Positions 35,447 to 48,700 of a stretch of DNA of 64,000 bases are shown in pieces. The first letter of the stretch is position 1. Each line of letters begins with the position of its first letter. The notes under the pieces were generated by a model. It had not been told where the DNA came from, ran no database searches, and saw nothing but the letters and a program-made list of their open reading frames with translations. Made by a program: the position numbers and the translations under genes. Origin of the DNA: Mytilus californianus (Eukaryota; Mollusca; Bivalvia; Mytilida; Mytilidae); assembly GCF_021869535.1 (NCBI RefSeq), contig NW_026262712.1, positions 115,069,640-115,133,639 of the forward strand, in the 5' to 3' direction.

Positions 35447-35668
35447 TTGCATTTTTGTGTCAGTTTTCAATATTCACTACAGGTTGATCGACCCAGGATT
35501 GAAATAACTACTGGGCTTATATCGATTCTTAATAGGCCAATTAAATGTGCATTCTTATGTCTATTTAAAAGAAAAAAAAACAAAAAATCAATGAGCAACA
35601 AGCCTGTGGTTGCACCATTTAACTGTGAAGATGACATACATCATATAGAGATGGTTTTCGTTTTATAA
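35447..35668 (+). other. Possible exon or chance open frame, basic tail
   Basis: A plausible acceptor (TATTCACTACAG, ending at about 35,483) opens about 60 codons. They include CAFLCLFKRKKNKK, which resembles a membrane-proximal basic segment, and stop at 35,668. No partner exon was found. I do not recognise it and it may be chance. Confidence 0.2.
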
Positions 35669-36163
35669 AATTCATTTTTTACGGATGAGTTGTTTGTTAT
35701 TATTGATTATTATCAAATTTTACGTTGGTAATTTGTGTCATGATTTCATCATATGTATATTTGCATTACGGTATTAGCTAGCAACAATTGGTCCGAAAAT
35801 GTATATCTTTAGAATTTTATAAGTGTTCGCAATTTTTGTTGACAAGCAAAATACATTTTTTATAGTTATGAAGCAGTGGACAATCTAGTGAACGAGAACA
35901 ATAGAGAATGTACCCTTATAAAACGTCGAGAAATCAAAAATAAAACTATGCAGGTGACGATACTGATCAAAAGTTATTTTTAAACAACTATTTTATATTT
36001 AAAGAAAGTTTTGTTAAATTGTGTTATGAAAAATATCCACATGCAAACACACGGTGATTAGGGTTCAGTATAGATCGAGCTAATTGCATTAGAATTTTGT
36101 TAAACTGAAGTCTACAAAATGTAAAATTGTTAATCTTTGCTGCATTTTAATACAATAAAAAAT

Positions 36164-36188
36164 GGGGGGGGGGGGGGGGGGGGAGGGG
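36164..36188 (+). repeat. Poly-G tract
   Basis: Twenty consecutive G, one A, then GGGG, with a second short GGGGGG nearby. This could form a G-quadruplex and is prone to assembly or length errors. Confidence 0.9.
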
Positions 36189-36224
36189 TTAATACAAAAA
36201 AAATGGGGGGAATAAAAAAAACCA

Positions 36225-36330
36225 TGCACATACGTACGGTGACCTATAGTTGTTAATTTCTGTGTCATTTGGTCTCTTGTGAAGAGTTATCTCATTGGCA
36301 ATCATACCACATCTTCTTTTTTATACATAT
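36225..36330 (+). repeat. Dispersed repeat fragment
   Basis: It shares GGTGACCTATAGTTGTTAAT-type sequence and TCATTGGCAATCATACCACA with 31,460-31,550. Confidence 0.75.
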
Positions 36331-37115
36331 AAAATCTAAAGATCTTTCAGGTCACCCATTTTCGGAGTGTTCTACAAAGTCGTAAGCACGTTTCAATTTC
36401 CCAAAATATACTTGTTTTCACATCTAAGTTTTTTAATACACCGGTCTCTTCTTGTCATGTGAGCATTCGATATAAACATTGTCTTTTCATGAATAAAACA
36501 TTTTAAAAGTCTGTCTGTAGGTTCATAAGTTAAATATTTGATAAAGCAGGCATCTTTTTACTAATTTTTATACAATTTTAAGAAAAGGTCGTCTTGATTT
36601 TTGTACATGTATTTACGGTCTTTTCGGTCTATTAACATTCAATGTTTACATTAGGATAAGGTCCGTTTGAATTTGCTTAGTAACTTATTTTCAAAGTATT
36701 AATCTTTGCTACATATCAATCAATTCCTTTAGATTTTTTTCCCTGAAATTTTCTTATCTAGCTGCATATATATTCGGATAATTGGCATATTACATAGAGG
36801 TATACAGCCATTTGAAAAATAGATTGAAGTTGGTACTCCGGGAATTTATTTGCATAGCAACATTCTTAACCAATTTTAAAGCAAGCTCCTATAGCTTGCC
36901 GTACTAGTCGTTTGTTATTTACAGAAGGAAATAACATTAAATGGAAGTTTGTTTTATTTCAACTTATTTATAATTGATAGCGTCCTGGCCAAAACGGGAC
37001 AAACATTGAAAAGATCTAGTTTTCAGTGTTTACAGGGGAGATCATATTTTGTCACTAGATTTCTAACTTGAAGTATTAAAAGAAAAAAATATATATACAA
37101 ATTGATATTTATATT

Positions 37116-37400
37116 GTGTTACTAAATTCTGAGTTTAATTTTAGCAATTATGTCTGCTTAGCTCATACAGTTAGCAAAAAAAAGCAAACTACACCAATAA
37201 CTGTCAGTTACAGCTTCTGCAAGAAAGTCAACCAAAGGCTACTAGAATTAAACAGCAACTACATCTGTTACAAATCGGAGGTACATAGTCTTGCCATTTA
37301 TCACATCAGCCTTCTTCAACCGAATTCAACCTTAAATACAACTGCAGGGGTAAACACCACTACAAGTACAGATGATACTACATGTACTTTTACTTTTTGA
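37116..37400 (+). other. Open frame of unknown status, Thr/Asn-rich end
   Basis: This 94-codon frame could also be entered from an acceptor-like TTTTAG at about 37,144. It contains four cysteines and a Thr-rich end (NTTTSTDDTTCTFTF). No signal, partner exon or family was recognised. It could be a secreted-protein exon or chance. Confidence 0.2.
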
Positions 37401-39289
37401 CACTGGAACCAGTCGAGATCATTCATTAGGTAATGAAACTTTTTCAGTCTTATCAAAAAACCAATGTTAGCATGCACACTGATGTAGCTTTTAATGTTCG
37501 ACAAAAAGTTGTAAAATGTCAATATATTAATTTTGGTATATTGTTGTCTAACAATTATAATTCAAAGCCGGATACACGTAAGCTAGTTTTAGAGGGGTAA
37601 ATTAGTTACCCAATACATAAAGATAAATTTCGTTCCATTCATTTAGTAATGAACATCTGTTAAATAAATATTCTCATCCAAATAGATCCAGAAATTACTA
37701 AAGTACATGACGACTGTTCGTTTGGGTGCAAACGAAATATTAACATTCTTATATGGAAGTTGTATGATGACAAATTCAGGTTACGTAAAACATTGATCTA
37801 GCAAGTTCATGTGGGAAAGTGGATTTAGAGCTTTGGTTATTCAACATGCAGGATATTATTCGCATTCCCTATTTAGGAATATTTTCTGCTGTTTTTCGTG
37901 CATTGTCAGCCAATGTTAATATGCATAAAAGGTTGAAGAGCTATTCTTTCAATAATGATGGTAACTGTTTCAAGCCTTTCTGTCATAATAAAGTCGCAGT
38001 TGAGTCAACGTTTGATAATTTTACTCCACAAATAAGAATTAAATTCAAATTAAATGCAACAAAGAGTTTTGAAAGTTAACCTGTCAAGATTTGGTTGTTG
38101 GTGGTTGTGAGACATTTCCAGAAGTGAAAAGATATTAAATAAAGGCAATAGTAGTATACCGCTGTTCAATAGTCATAAAAACGATTGTGTACATCTGTAA
38201 TTTGTTAGAAACAATGTAAATATATTTTTTTTAATACATAACTTAATTTCAAAAAGTAAAACCTTGCCGGGTTGAAATGCAAACATAATATCCATGTACA
38301 CAAGAAACATACAATACATGAAAAAAGTTTTAAACAAGTCTAGTTAATATTTATATTATACATTTGTATATATAAGTATATAGATATTTGACCAATGTGG
38401 ACCTTATTTTCGCAACTCCATGGATTACTTAATTTTATAACATAGCAACACTAGACAAAATATCTTTATTGGAATCTAAAATAGTTTACAGTTTTAGTTA
38501 AGTTTTAATTGTATTCATAAGTGGATTTCTAATATTACTGCTGATTTGGCAATGAAGGAAAAAGTGTTCCTCATCATCTTAAATTTTGCAAACTTTACAC
38601 ACTTATGTTCTCTTGAAATTTCCTCATTGACCTAAGGTGGGTTTGTTGTTCATGCATAGGGCAATTTGTAAGGATATATTTTCAACTACTGAAACAGAAG
38701 ATTGATATAAAAATATATGTGTGATTAATTATCTAGCTTGTATAGTTTAAGTTACATACACATGAGTTTTAATTTTTCAGTTATTGGCGTCACTTTATAA
38801 TGTAAGTTTGAAATGTTTTGATTATTGGTTAATGTATTTGGCTCACAGCTTGGCAGCAAAGCCCCATTTGATGTTGGTTGACAGTGTAACCAGGATCTGG
38901 TTTCAATGCCAATCTGCAAGAATTCGCTGCATCAAAAAACATTTCGTTTTATAAATGGTATCATTCACTACAGATGAACAATGTAAGGGTTTTGATCCAT
39001 CACCTGTGTTCCCACGATGATCCAAATTGTTTTAATCTTATATTCAGTTACCACAATCTGTGGTAAACATTCATATATATATTTTAAAGTACGGTTGCCA
39101 TAATCGGCGATATGCCGGTAACCTCATATTTTCAGATATACCAGTAACAGTTAAATTGCCAGCGATCTGCGGCACATACATACATTTATATTGAGATAAC
39201 TTATATACCATAGGTATAAATTTAAATAATATTAAAGGCTGTGGCCAAATACTGCCAATTTGTTGGTGGGTTTTAACAAGCATCTGGGA
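37401..39289. other. Intergenic, nothing recognised
   Basis: AT-rich sequence without recognised repeats or genes. The frame at 37819-38079 has no features that support it. Confidence 0.55.
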
Positions 39290-39885
39290 TAACTATTATA
39301 ATTATAGCCATTTTAGCGGCAGGATGGTAACAATAGTAAATCAATGTCAGAAAATTATCAACGTTTTGTGTTCAGCACCAAACTGTTGAAAGGCGACGTT
39401 TTCTAAGCCTGATACAATAAGGTTGATATTTTTTCTCACATTGACTTACTTGGATCTGTGACATATTGAAAATACTTTGAAAAATGCACATGAAAGTTTG
39501 TTCAAAGAAGGTGCTGCAGTCTAGATTTTTAATAGACATATTATGGACGAGAAGAACATTGGTTTTAGAAGAATAATTCTGAGAATTACCATATCAAGCA
39601 ATATAAATAGTTAAGGAAAGGAATGCTAACATGGATATCATGCATCCTACATTGAGTACGTTTGTGTATGAATCACATAGAACTTAAGAGTTATATGCAT
39701 CCAATGTATTGCTGTTGGTTCCGTTAGGTAGTACACAGTTATACGAGCGACTGTTTAACTTTACATCTGATGTCTGCAACTTTCTTATCAAGTCAATATT
39801 ATAACACGAACATTCAAATGCATTTCCTGCTAAGTACAATGACATTGAATGCACGGTCTGCATCTGATCAAGCCATTTCCATATT
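39290..39885 (-). pseudogene. Fourth Toll-like receptor remnant (LRRCT piece plus 3' flank)
   Basis: 39,290-39,680 matches the TLR 3' flank (as at 16,741-17,110). It is fused directly to 39,690-39,885, which on the minus strand encodes the LRRCT region (FECSCYN-like CxC, LRKLQTSDVKLNSRSYNCVL-like run, NGTNSNTLDAYNS). Transmembrane, TIR and proximal flank are deleted between them, and the rest of the ectodomain is absent. The right end joins a dispersed repeat piece (CCTCGGAGTTCG). Confidence 0.85.
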
Positions 39886-40559
39886 TTCCTCGGAGTTCGA
39901 TATTTGTGTTACGTTTTCTTTTTATACTATGATTGAGACATTTGGACGAAGTCCCCTAAACGGTTTATGGAATTTTGATGTTAAGAGGGGCAGGCAGAGA
40001 AAAGTGGGTACCTAATTAAAGTAATCAACTCCTACTGTTTCAACCCAGGTATATAAAACTTCACAGAAAGATTGCCTATAGGAAGTTAATCACCTGTCAT
40101 TATGGAATTTGTTCCAGACTTTTTCTAGTAAATTTTTAGCAACATTTCGTAACAAATAAAAGACCTCTTTCGAGTTATATCATTCACCGGGAAAATTCGT
40201 CAATTATGCGCGATAAACTAGAAATAATGTATCTTCCGTAATCGCTCAATCACAATTCCCTTATAACAGCAGTGCTGGTTAACAATTATAAGAACTTAAT
40301 TTGCCTAATAATTCTTGCAATATAGCATCATCTTTTTCACACGCTCGCTCAATATGGGAAGGAATTGGCGATGCTCCTAAACGCACGAATGATGTTCACT
40401 TAAAACAAAGTTTTTGACGAAAACGCAACGAACTCGAAAGTGGTCTTATGCAGCAAAGCCATTTGAGGCTTTAATCTATTTTCGGTTGAGTATAAAATAT
40501 GGATTTGCTTGTAGATATTTAGAGTAATAAAGATGGATATCGTCATGGAATTTTTTTAT

Positions 40560-40715
40560 TACTATAAATTTCAAACATACCAAGTCATGAATATGACGGT
40601 TGTTATCCATTCGTTTAATGTGTTTGAGCTTTTGATTTTGCCATTTGATTACGGACTTTCCGTTTTGATTTTTCCTCGGAGTTCGGTATTTTTATTATTT
40701 TACTTTTTTCATAAC
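40560..40715 (+). repeat. Dispersed repeat, third copy
   Basis: This belongs to the family at 705-890, 45,160-45,370 and 59,870-60,060: CATTCGTTTAATGTGTTTGA then GGACTTTCCGTTTTGATT and CGGAGTTCGGTATTTTT. Confidence 0.8.
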
Positions 40716-42758
40716 TCTGACAAAAACAGCTTCAGATTGAAAATTAAATGTATATGAAAAAATGTTGATATTTTATTTGTACTACCTAAAGTATTTAGTT
40801 AGAACTGTTTAGACTTTTATAAAATATATAACGCATTTAAAAGACATTGGTGCAGTGTACATTACAATTTATATTTTTTATATTTTGTTTAATTTTTCTT
40901 GTATTGCATTATATTTATTAGTTTGGTATTAGATATGGAATTCGTTAGATATTTGGTATGAAGGATATTTTTGTGAATATTTAAAGTAAAATATATGTAT
41001 ATTGCAGTATTTTTTTCTGAATTTTGTTATTTACCCACTAAGTTGTATATTAAAGAAAGAATTGCTCAGGTGAAAATACCTCCTTTTTTGGGGCGCGGTT
41101 ATATTTGAACTTGTCCATTGTTTGAATAAGTGTTTTTCCACAATTTGTCCTCAATTGCAACTATCGTTTGATGTCGATTTTTCGCCCTCTTAAGAAAATG
41201 TGTTACCGTTTAAAATTTCATGGGAAATAGGAACTCAATGTTAAAGAAAACTATATTTGTTTTTGTTTTGCAAGTGTACATATAAATATATGGTTTGAAA
41301 ATGAAATAAATTACTGCAAACTCAGAGTGAAATGTGATGTTTATTTTCTATCGTTATGAAAATGTGATTATTGTCAATATTAAAACTTGAATTATTATGT
41401 TCACTAGCAGTATATTACTTAACCATAAACAGGAAAAGCATTGATATATTTTTAATTATAGTTAGTTTTGGAAAGTGTGGTATACGCCTATGAGACAGTA
41501 TTCTAATAACAAAAATAACCAAAACGACATCTTTAGAAAATAATACGGACACTTTTGGGGCCCTTTATAGCTTGCTGTTCGGTATGAGCCAAGGCTCTGT
41601 GTTGAAGGCCGTACTTTGACCTATAATGGTTTACTTTTTACACATTGTGACTTGGATGAAGAGTTGTGTCATTGGCACCCATACCACCTCTTCTAATTTT
41701 TATCTACAAACAATAGACGGGTTTCTATACAATATCATTTAATATGTCCCGCTCTAAACCGTCAAACTTATATAAACTGTTTGCATAAATTTAACAGAAA
41801 CAATCGAATAGATGCAATTACCATCCAATTCTCCAAATAACAAAAACAAAAAAATATGACAAACGACAAACTGGCGAAGTGCCTGACTTTGGGCCGGCTC
41901 GTCAAAATATGGGGTGGTGTGTTTTGAATTAATGAACAATTTTGCCAATTACTCTAGGATAATAGCGGACAAATTAATGATTATAGGAGGTTTTCATATT
42001 TGACAAAATCAGGTGCAAATAATTGTAAACTTTCAGATTCAACTTTTCGGTTAGATATATTTATCAAGTTCAGTGTATGATACAGATATCAAAGCCTCTT
42101 CTTTACATAACCTTTAACGGATATATGTTCAAGACCAAATAGTTTGAACACAACACACTTTATATTTGACCACTACATTATGAGTTTTTCTCATTGTTAT
42201 TGTGACCTGTAATTGCTTACATCCACGTCATTGGGTTCGTGGTAGATAGATGTCTCATCGGCAATCATACTATTCCTTCAAAACTTATGTATTTTTTTCG
42301 AAAGCGTAAACAATATTGTGCCAGCTAGTGAGATAAACTATGTTGCTTATGATGTGGAAAATCCGTTGTGAGTCACATTCGATGAACTTTTGTATGTAGT
42401 CTTTATTGTGCATTTTCAAACTACAATGTAAATAGTCCAATAAACGATCATGAATAAATGTTTTATTGCATTTATCTATGTTAATAAAATTACAAACTAG
42501 AAGAGTTGCAACTTATCATAGTAATATATTGATACACAAACAGGTTTATATGTTATTTTACTGATTCCAAGATTACATTAACTAGTTATGTCCTTTTACA
42601 GTTAATGTTGAAAAAAAGAGCTGCTTTAATCGAACATAGGCGTATGGTTATGGACTACAAATGAACATGTGTCCAAAAATACCTATTGTTTTTCATTTTT
42701 GTCTGTAACAACGATTTATTCTAAATGGTGTCAGACACCTCAAAATGATCCACCTAGT
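40716..42758. other. Intergenic downstream of the GST gene
   Basis: Two fragments of the dispersed GGCCTTTTATAGC/CATTGGCA family lie at 41,555-41,700 and 42,190-42,275. No gene is seen. The GST 3' untranslated region on the minus strand should lie just below 42,759. Confidence 0.6.
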
Positions 42759-45700
42759 TCACATCTTCCCAGTAAGTGGTTTGAACGACCCTGGAGATTC
42801 CTTCCAGTGGGGCGGCCATGTAGCTTTAATACTAGGACGAGAGCTGAGTCTCTCATAATACGACTTAATTTTGGGAAAACTGTTGAGATTCAGTCCCAGG
42901 CGAACACCAAATCCAATAAAAGGAAAAAAATATACATCAGCCATCGTGAAGTCAGGACCTGTGAGATAAGCGCCAGTCTGTAAATAATTAGAATATAATG
43001 CGTTAAATCATTATGTAAATTTATGTATATTTGTGTTCTGCTTACTGGAGAAAAAACATTGTATGTAGGTCGGTAAAATATTCTTATTTTTGGAAATATT
43101 TTAAAAAGGCTTAAGAGTGAAATTTTCTGGACTTGTCAATATAACGTTTGTGTGTGAAAATGAGTCATTGCTATTTTACAAAACTGACTATAACTTCTCT
43201 TAAAATTGTTCTTTCGTGGTCGAAAACCACATGCAGCCCATCCAAATTAGGTGACCTTTGGTTGGCTTAATGTTTTCATTGTTTCTATATCCGTTAACTA
43301 CTGGCCAAAATGACGGAAGTGATTAGATTTCCTCTCCAGTTTCAGTATATAAGTTTAAATTCTCCCTCATAAATTCGTCCGAATTTAAAACATTTCTAGT
43401 CTATCTACATGGCTAAATAAGAGGCAAGTCAAAATGTAGGCATGGTTTTCTCGCAACATTTAATAAAGATAATAAAAACATTACAAATATCTCTAAACAA
43501 ACACACATCTAGCTATTCTACACTACATCATTATAATATAATGCAAATAATATACTATGCAGAACGTGTTGTACTTAGAAGTTAATGTGAGCACCTCGAT
43601 ACATACTATACAAGTATCGGACTTATATATGACTATAGAACCCCACCCGTAATACCGCCTTGGAAATGCCCGTGCGGTACTAACCAAAGACTTATATTTA
43701 GATAATAATCAAACTAGCTCTACAAACTAGTTCTACAAACTTGTTCCACAATAACTAAAGATAGAAATAGATAAAAGAAAATCCAAATATAACGGAATAG
43801 AAATAAACAAATATAATGTGTTGCAATTTCAGAGAAATGCACCAATGTAGTGTTATTGATAAAACATCTCTTTTCATCCCGGCGCCCTCGGTTACATCTT
43901 GAACTTGCAGTGAGATGTCGGTGTTTTCTGTTGAAGGTCTCGCTGTGACTTTCAGATGAAAAAAAGCAAAATATTAGGATTCCTTCATGAAGTAAATACA
44001 GTTTCGAACTATATCCATTCTTTTTCATGATTATTAAAAACAACAAGTTTAATAATTTCATGCGTCCGAAGCGCTTTTCTGGATTTATCTTCATCAGGAA
44101 CGCTCAATGCCAAACATTTGAAATCCGAGGGATGTAGAAGTACCGAAACAGTTGACGAGCTATATAACAAAAATACCTAAAATAAGTAGCCAAATTCATC
44201 TAAGATCAACTTTGCCTGAGGGAGTTGAAACCTTAGTTTCTTTATAATTTCAAAATTTATAAACGGACAATTTTAGAAAAGTTTGTTATAAATCATGTCA
44301 GTACCGAAGTACTGACTACTGAGCTGATGATACCCTCGGGGACTGATATTCCACCAGCAGAGGTATCGACCCAGTGATGTAAAAAATTGAAAACAACACG
44401 TTTAATAATGTCATGCGTCCGAAGCGCTTTTCTGGATTTACCTTCATCAGGAACGCTCAATGCCAAACATTTGAAATCCGAGGGATGTATAAGTACCGAA
44501 ACAGTTGAAGAGCTATATGACAAAAATACCTAAAACAAATAGCCAAATTCATCTAAGGTCAACTTTGCCTGAGAGAGTTGAAACCTTAGTTTCTTTATAA
44601 TTTCAAAATTTATAAAGGGACAATTTTAGAGACGTTTGTTATAAATCATGTCAGTACCGAAGTACTGACTACTGAGCTGATGATACCCTCGGGGACTGAT
44701 AGTCCACCAGCAGAGGCATCGACCAAGGGATTGTAAAAAATTGAAAACAACACGTTTAATAATTTCATGCGTCCGAAGCGCTTTTCTGGATTTACCTTCA
44801 TCAGGAACGCTCAATGCCAAACATTTGAAATCCGAGGGATGTATAAGTACCGAAATAGTTGAAGAGCTATATGACAAAAATACCTAAAACAAATAGCCAA
44901 ATTCATCTAAGGTCAACTTTGCCTGAGGGAGTTGAAACCTTAGTTTCTTTATAATTTCAAAATTTATAAACGGACAATTTTAGAAAAGTTTGTTATAAAT
45001 CATGTCAGTACCGAAGTACTGACTACTGAGCTGATGATACCCTCGGGGACTGATAGTCCACCAACAGAGGTATCGACCCAGTGATGTAAAAAATTGAAAA
45101 CAACACGTTTAATAATTTCATGCGTCCGAAGCGCTTTTTATAACAGATAAACGACTGTAATACAAGAGAGAGGTTTAGTGAGCTATCAAACCTGGTTTAA
45201 TCCACCATTTTCTATATAAGGAAATGCCTGTAACCAGACAGGAATGTGATAGTTGTTTTCCATTCGTTTGATGTGTTTGACCTTTTGATTTTGCCACTTG
45301 GTTATAAAGGACTTTCCGTTTTGATTTTTTTCTTGGAGTTCGGTATTTTTTTTTTATTTTAGTTTTTATTACCTGTCCCAAGTAATCATTCCAGCGATTG
45401 AGTTCGTCTTTCAGTGTCTGTGTCTTTCTTGCAAGAGTATCCTGTAAACATATTCATCGGTGATGAGGAACTTTTTTTTGTAATGATTATGTAATTATTA
45501 TCTTGTGCAGTGTAAATATTGTCATTTATTTTTGGCTGTATTATATCGTGTATCTAATTATTTCCATTGTTCAGGCAACGGTGTTTTTCTTTCGAGATAG
45601 TGATTGACTTATTAGTATCTTACTTTCTTTATATAATTTTATTCCGGTCCCATCTTTAGTTTTGTCTCGACTGCAAAAAATGAACGTAGGACGTGAATAA

Positions 45701-48700
45701 AACGTACGATCTTCGAATCATTTGCAGGAATGTCATTTATACTGTTGACTTTTAAATCCTTTGCTTGAAAACTTTGTGAACCATGTATTTTATGAATGAT
45801 TTTATCTTCTTAAACATATGAACTTTGTTTGATAATAAATGTCTGTAAAAGTTTCAGTTGAATTTATTATCATCACCTTTTAAATCTGTATAATCACATG
45901 CCTATCACCGTATAATGACCTCTTTATGTCTTGCTCACCCTTTTAAATCTCTGTAAGATTTATTCTGTATAGACACATGCCTATCACCGTATAATGACCT
46001 CTATATGTCCTGCTCACCCTTTTAAATCTCTGTAAGATTTATTCTGTATAGACACATGCCTATCATCGTATAATGACCTCTTTATGTCTTGCTCACCCTT
46101 TTAAATCTCTGTAAGATTTATACTGTATAGACACATGCCTATCACCGTATAATGACCTCTATATGTCTTGCTCACCCTTTTAAATCTCTGTAAGATTTAT
46201 TCTGTATAGACACATGGCTATCACCGTATAATGACCTCTATATGTCCTGCTCACCCTTTTAAATCTCTGTAAGATTTATTCTGTATAGACACATGCCTAT
46301 CACCGTATAATGACCTCTATATGTCTTGCTCATCCTTTTAAATCTCTGTAAGATTTATTCTGTATAGACACATGCCTATCACCGTATAATGACCTCTATA
46401 TGTCCTGCTCACCCTTTTAAATCTCTGTAAGATTTATTCTGTATAGACACATGCCTATCACCGTATAATGACCTCTATATGTCCTGCTCACCCTTTTAAA
46501 TCTCTGTAAGATTTATTCTGTATAGACACATGCCTATCACCTAATGATGACCTCTATATGTCCTGCTCCCCCTTTTAAATCTCTGTAAGATTTATTCTGT
46601 ATAGACCCAATTCTTAGTATGACTTACCGGATTCATATCTTCTTCTTTCGTCTCCATAAATTCATAGAGATAATCCAACAACATTTTATGCATTAAGTTA
46701 GCCACAGCCTAGAATTAAATCAACAATACTCTCGTAAATGAATGACGGGTATAAAAATGAAACATTGATCGATGTTACAGATTTAATTGAAATGTTTTGA
46801 TGATGATTGATCTTACAAAAATAATAATAAAATCATCACAAATAGAGTTTTCTGCATTTTGAATGTTATTCATGTTTTATTTTCATTATCATTTGCAAAT
46901 ATCCTGACAACTGTTGTTCCAATATTTAGTACACCTTTTTTTTCTAACTGCATGATTTCGAACACCCCCTCCAATATAGAATAAGCAGTTGTGCCATTAG
47001 TGCACGATACACCTTTTTGTTTTGCTTTTTGAAATTGTGCAATAATCATAAATCCTAGTTCCAAGTGTACTAGAACTAATCTGATGGTGACAGTCAATAA
47101 ACCCTGGAGAATAAATCAAAAGATACCTTACTATAACCAATTCCAATAATTGTGTAAAGTTTTAAATATTAAGTTTATCCAAGAATTTTCAAGTTAGTGT
47201 ACAACATGTAAAAATTAACTAAAATATGACAATTAAAGTCCAGCAACTCTTGAACGAATAACAAGGAAGGTTTCAAAATAAAAAAAGTTTCTTATAGTAA
47301 ATTTAAATAACAGCTCAAAGTTTTGAGTGAATCAATCTAAGTATGCTAGTTAAGCTCCCTTTACTTTAGAACGACAAAGTAAAAACAAATTCAAAATCGA
47401 AAAGGAGCTTTTTTTAATCATTCCCATTAACAGCGTACAGTTTTAGGTAAATTCATCCAATCAAACTTGAGTTAGTGTGCGACATGTGATAAATTGCTCT
47501 AAATTTTATAGTTAAGGTCCTGTAACTCTGGAACGTCGAACCAAACAAAAATTCAAATCAATAGTGAGCTGTCTTCTATCAATCCTATTGTTGTGTTAAA
47601 ATTTCCTGAGAACTGTGAGCTGTTGTATGAAGAGTTAACATACGGATGGACAGAGGGACAACGGTATACCATATTATCTCCATGACGTGTGTATAAAAAG
47701 GAGGTGTTGAATGAGACATCTATCCACCAAAGTTCAATTGATTTGGATTTAAGCATTTATGGGTAAACATAATTAAACAATGGGCATTGTATTGTCAGCT
47801 ATAAAATGTTCAGATATGACAAAAATATAAAACAATTCAAACGAATCAGACGAATCAAAACTGTTTCCTACCGTTAATTGTCGTTTCAATTACATCATTC
47901 TGAATTAAAGGGCTGTACCGCGTTAACAGCCGTGTTTTTTATCTAATATTTACAGATTTAACAAGAATTATGCCTAATGTATTGTAAACATACACAATAC
48001 ATTTTATGTTTAACTCGAGAATTGTTATATTTGGTAAATACCGGGCAAACATGTACAAATAAAATATTTCATTAATAAATATATGTTGATGATCGAGTTG
48101 TTATAAACAAATTGTATTGTAGTTACTGACATCGTTTATGAGCAACAATCGTTACTGGTATTATAGTAAAAATAAAATACTGACCTCATTCATCCTTTGT
48201 AGAACAAGCGCCCTCTGTTTTGTACCAGATGGTATGAGTTGTGTCCCTTTATCTTTATAAGTACTCTGTAGATATACACATCAAGAATAACCATGGTAAT
48301 GACTTGAAGAAAAATATATTAATATATGGCATTTTACATATCTATCGGATTATCACTCGATTCCTCGACCTATGTCTGACGCTCGACTAGAGCCTCTGTC
48401 TGAAATGAGAACCTGTGGTGGATCATGGAAAAATCCATACATTTATCTGTTGATCATGTACTTCCAATTCAAGAACGCACCCAGGCTGATAACTCATATC
48501 AGTACATCCAGGTGAAGTGAGTCTGTCCTGGGCACGTGGAGTCCGTGTAGTCCGTCTGTGTGAAGTTCGTCCGTCCACGTAAACCAGACTGAGTCCGTGC
48601 GTTTGAACGATACATTAAGTGCGAGGGTTTTATATCGAATCAAGGTCGTTAAAAAAAAACATCACCAATAAACATAATTTAAATATTATTTCTTATTGAT

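Larger units (their letters stand above)
35669..37115. other. Intergenic with G20 run and dispersed repeat
   Basis: A run of 20 G at 36164-36183, followed by AGGGG, is the main landmark. A dispersed repeat lies at 36,225-36,330. Nothing else is recognised. Confidence 0.6.

Noticed and set aside
43720..44877. Minus-strand open frames inside the 353-bp tandem units and beside them
   Set aside because: They recur only because the unit recurs. They are AT-rich, lack domains and lie in a GST intron.
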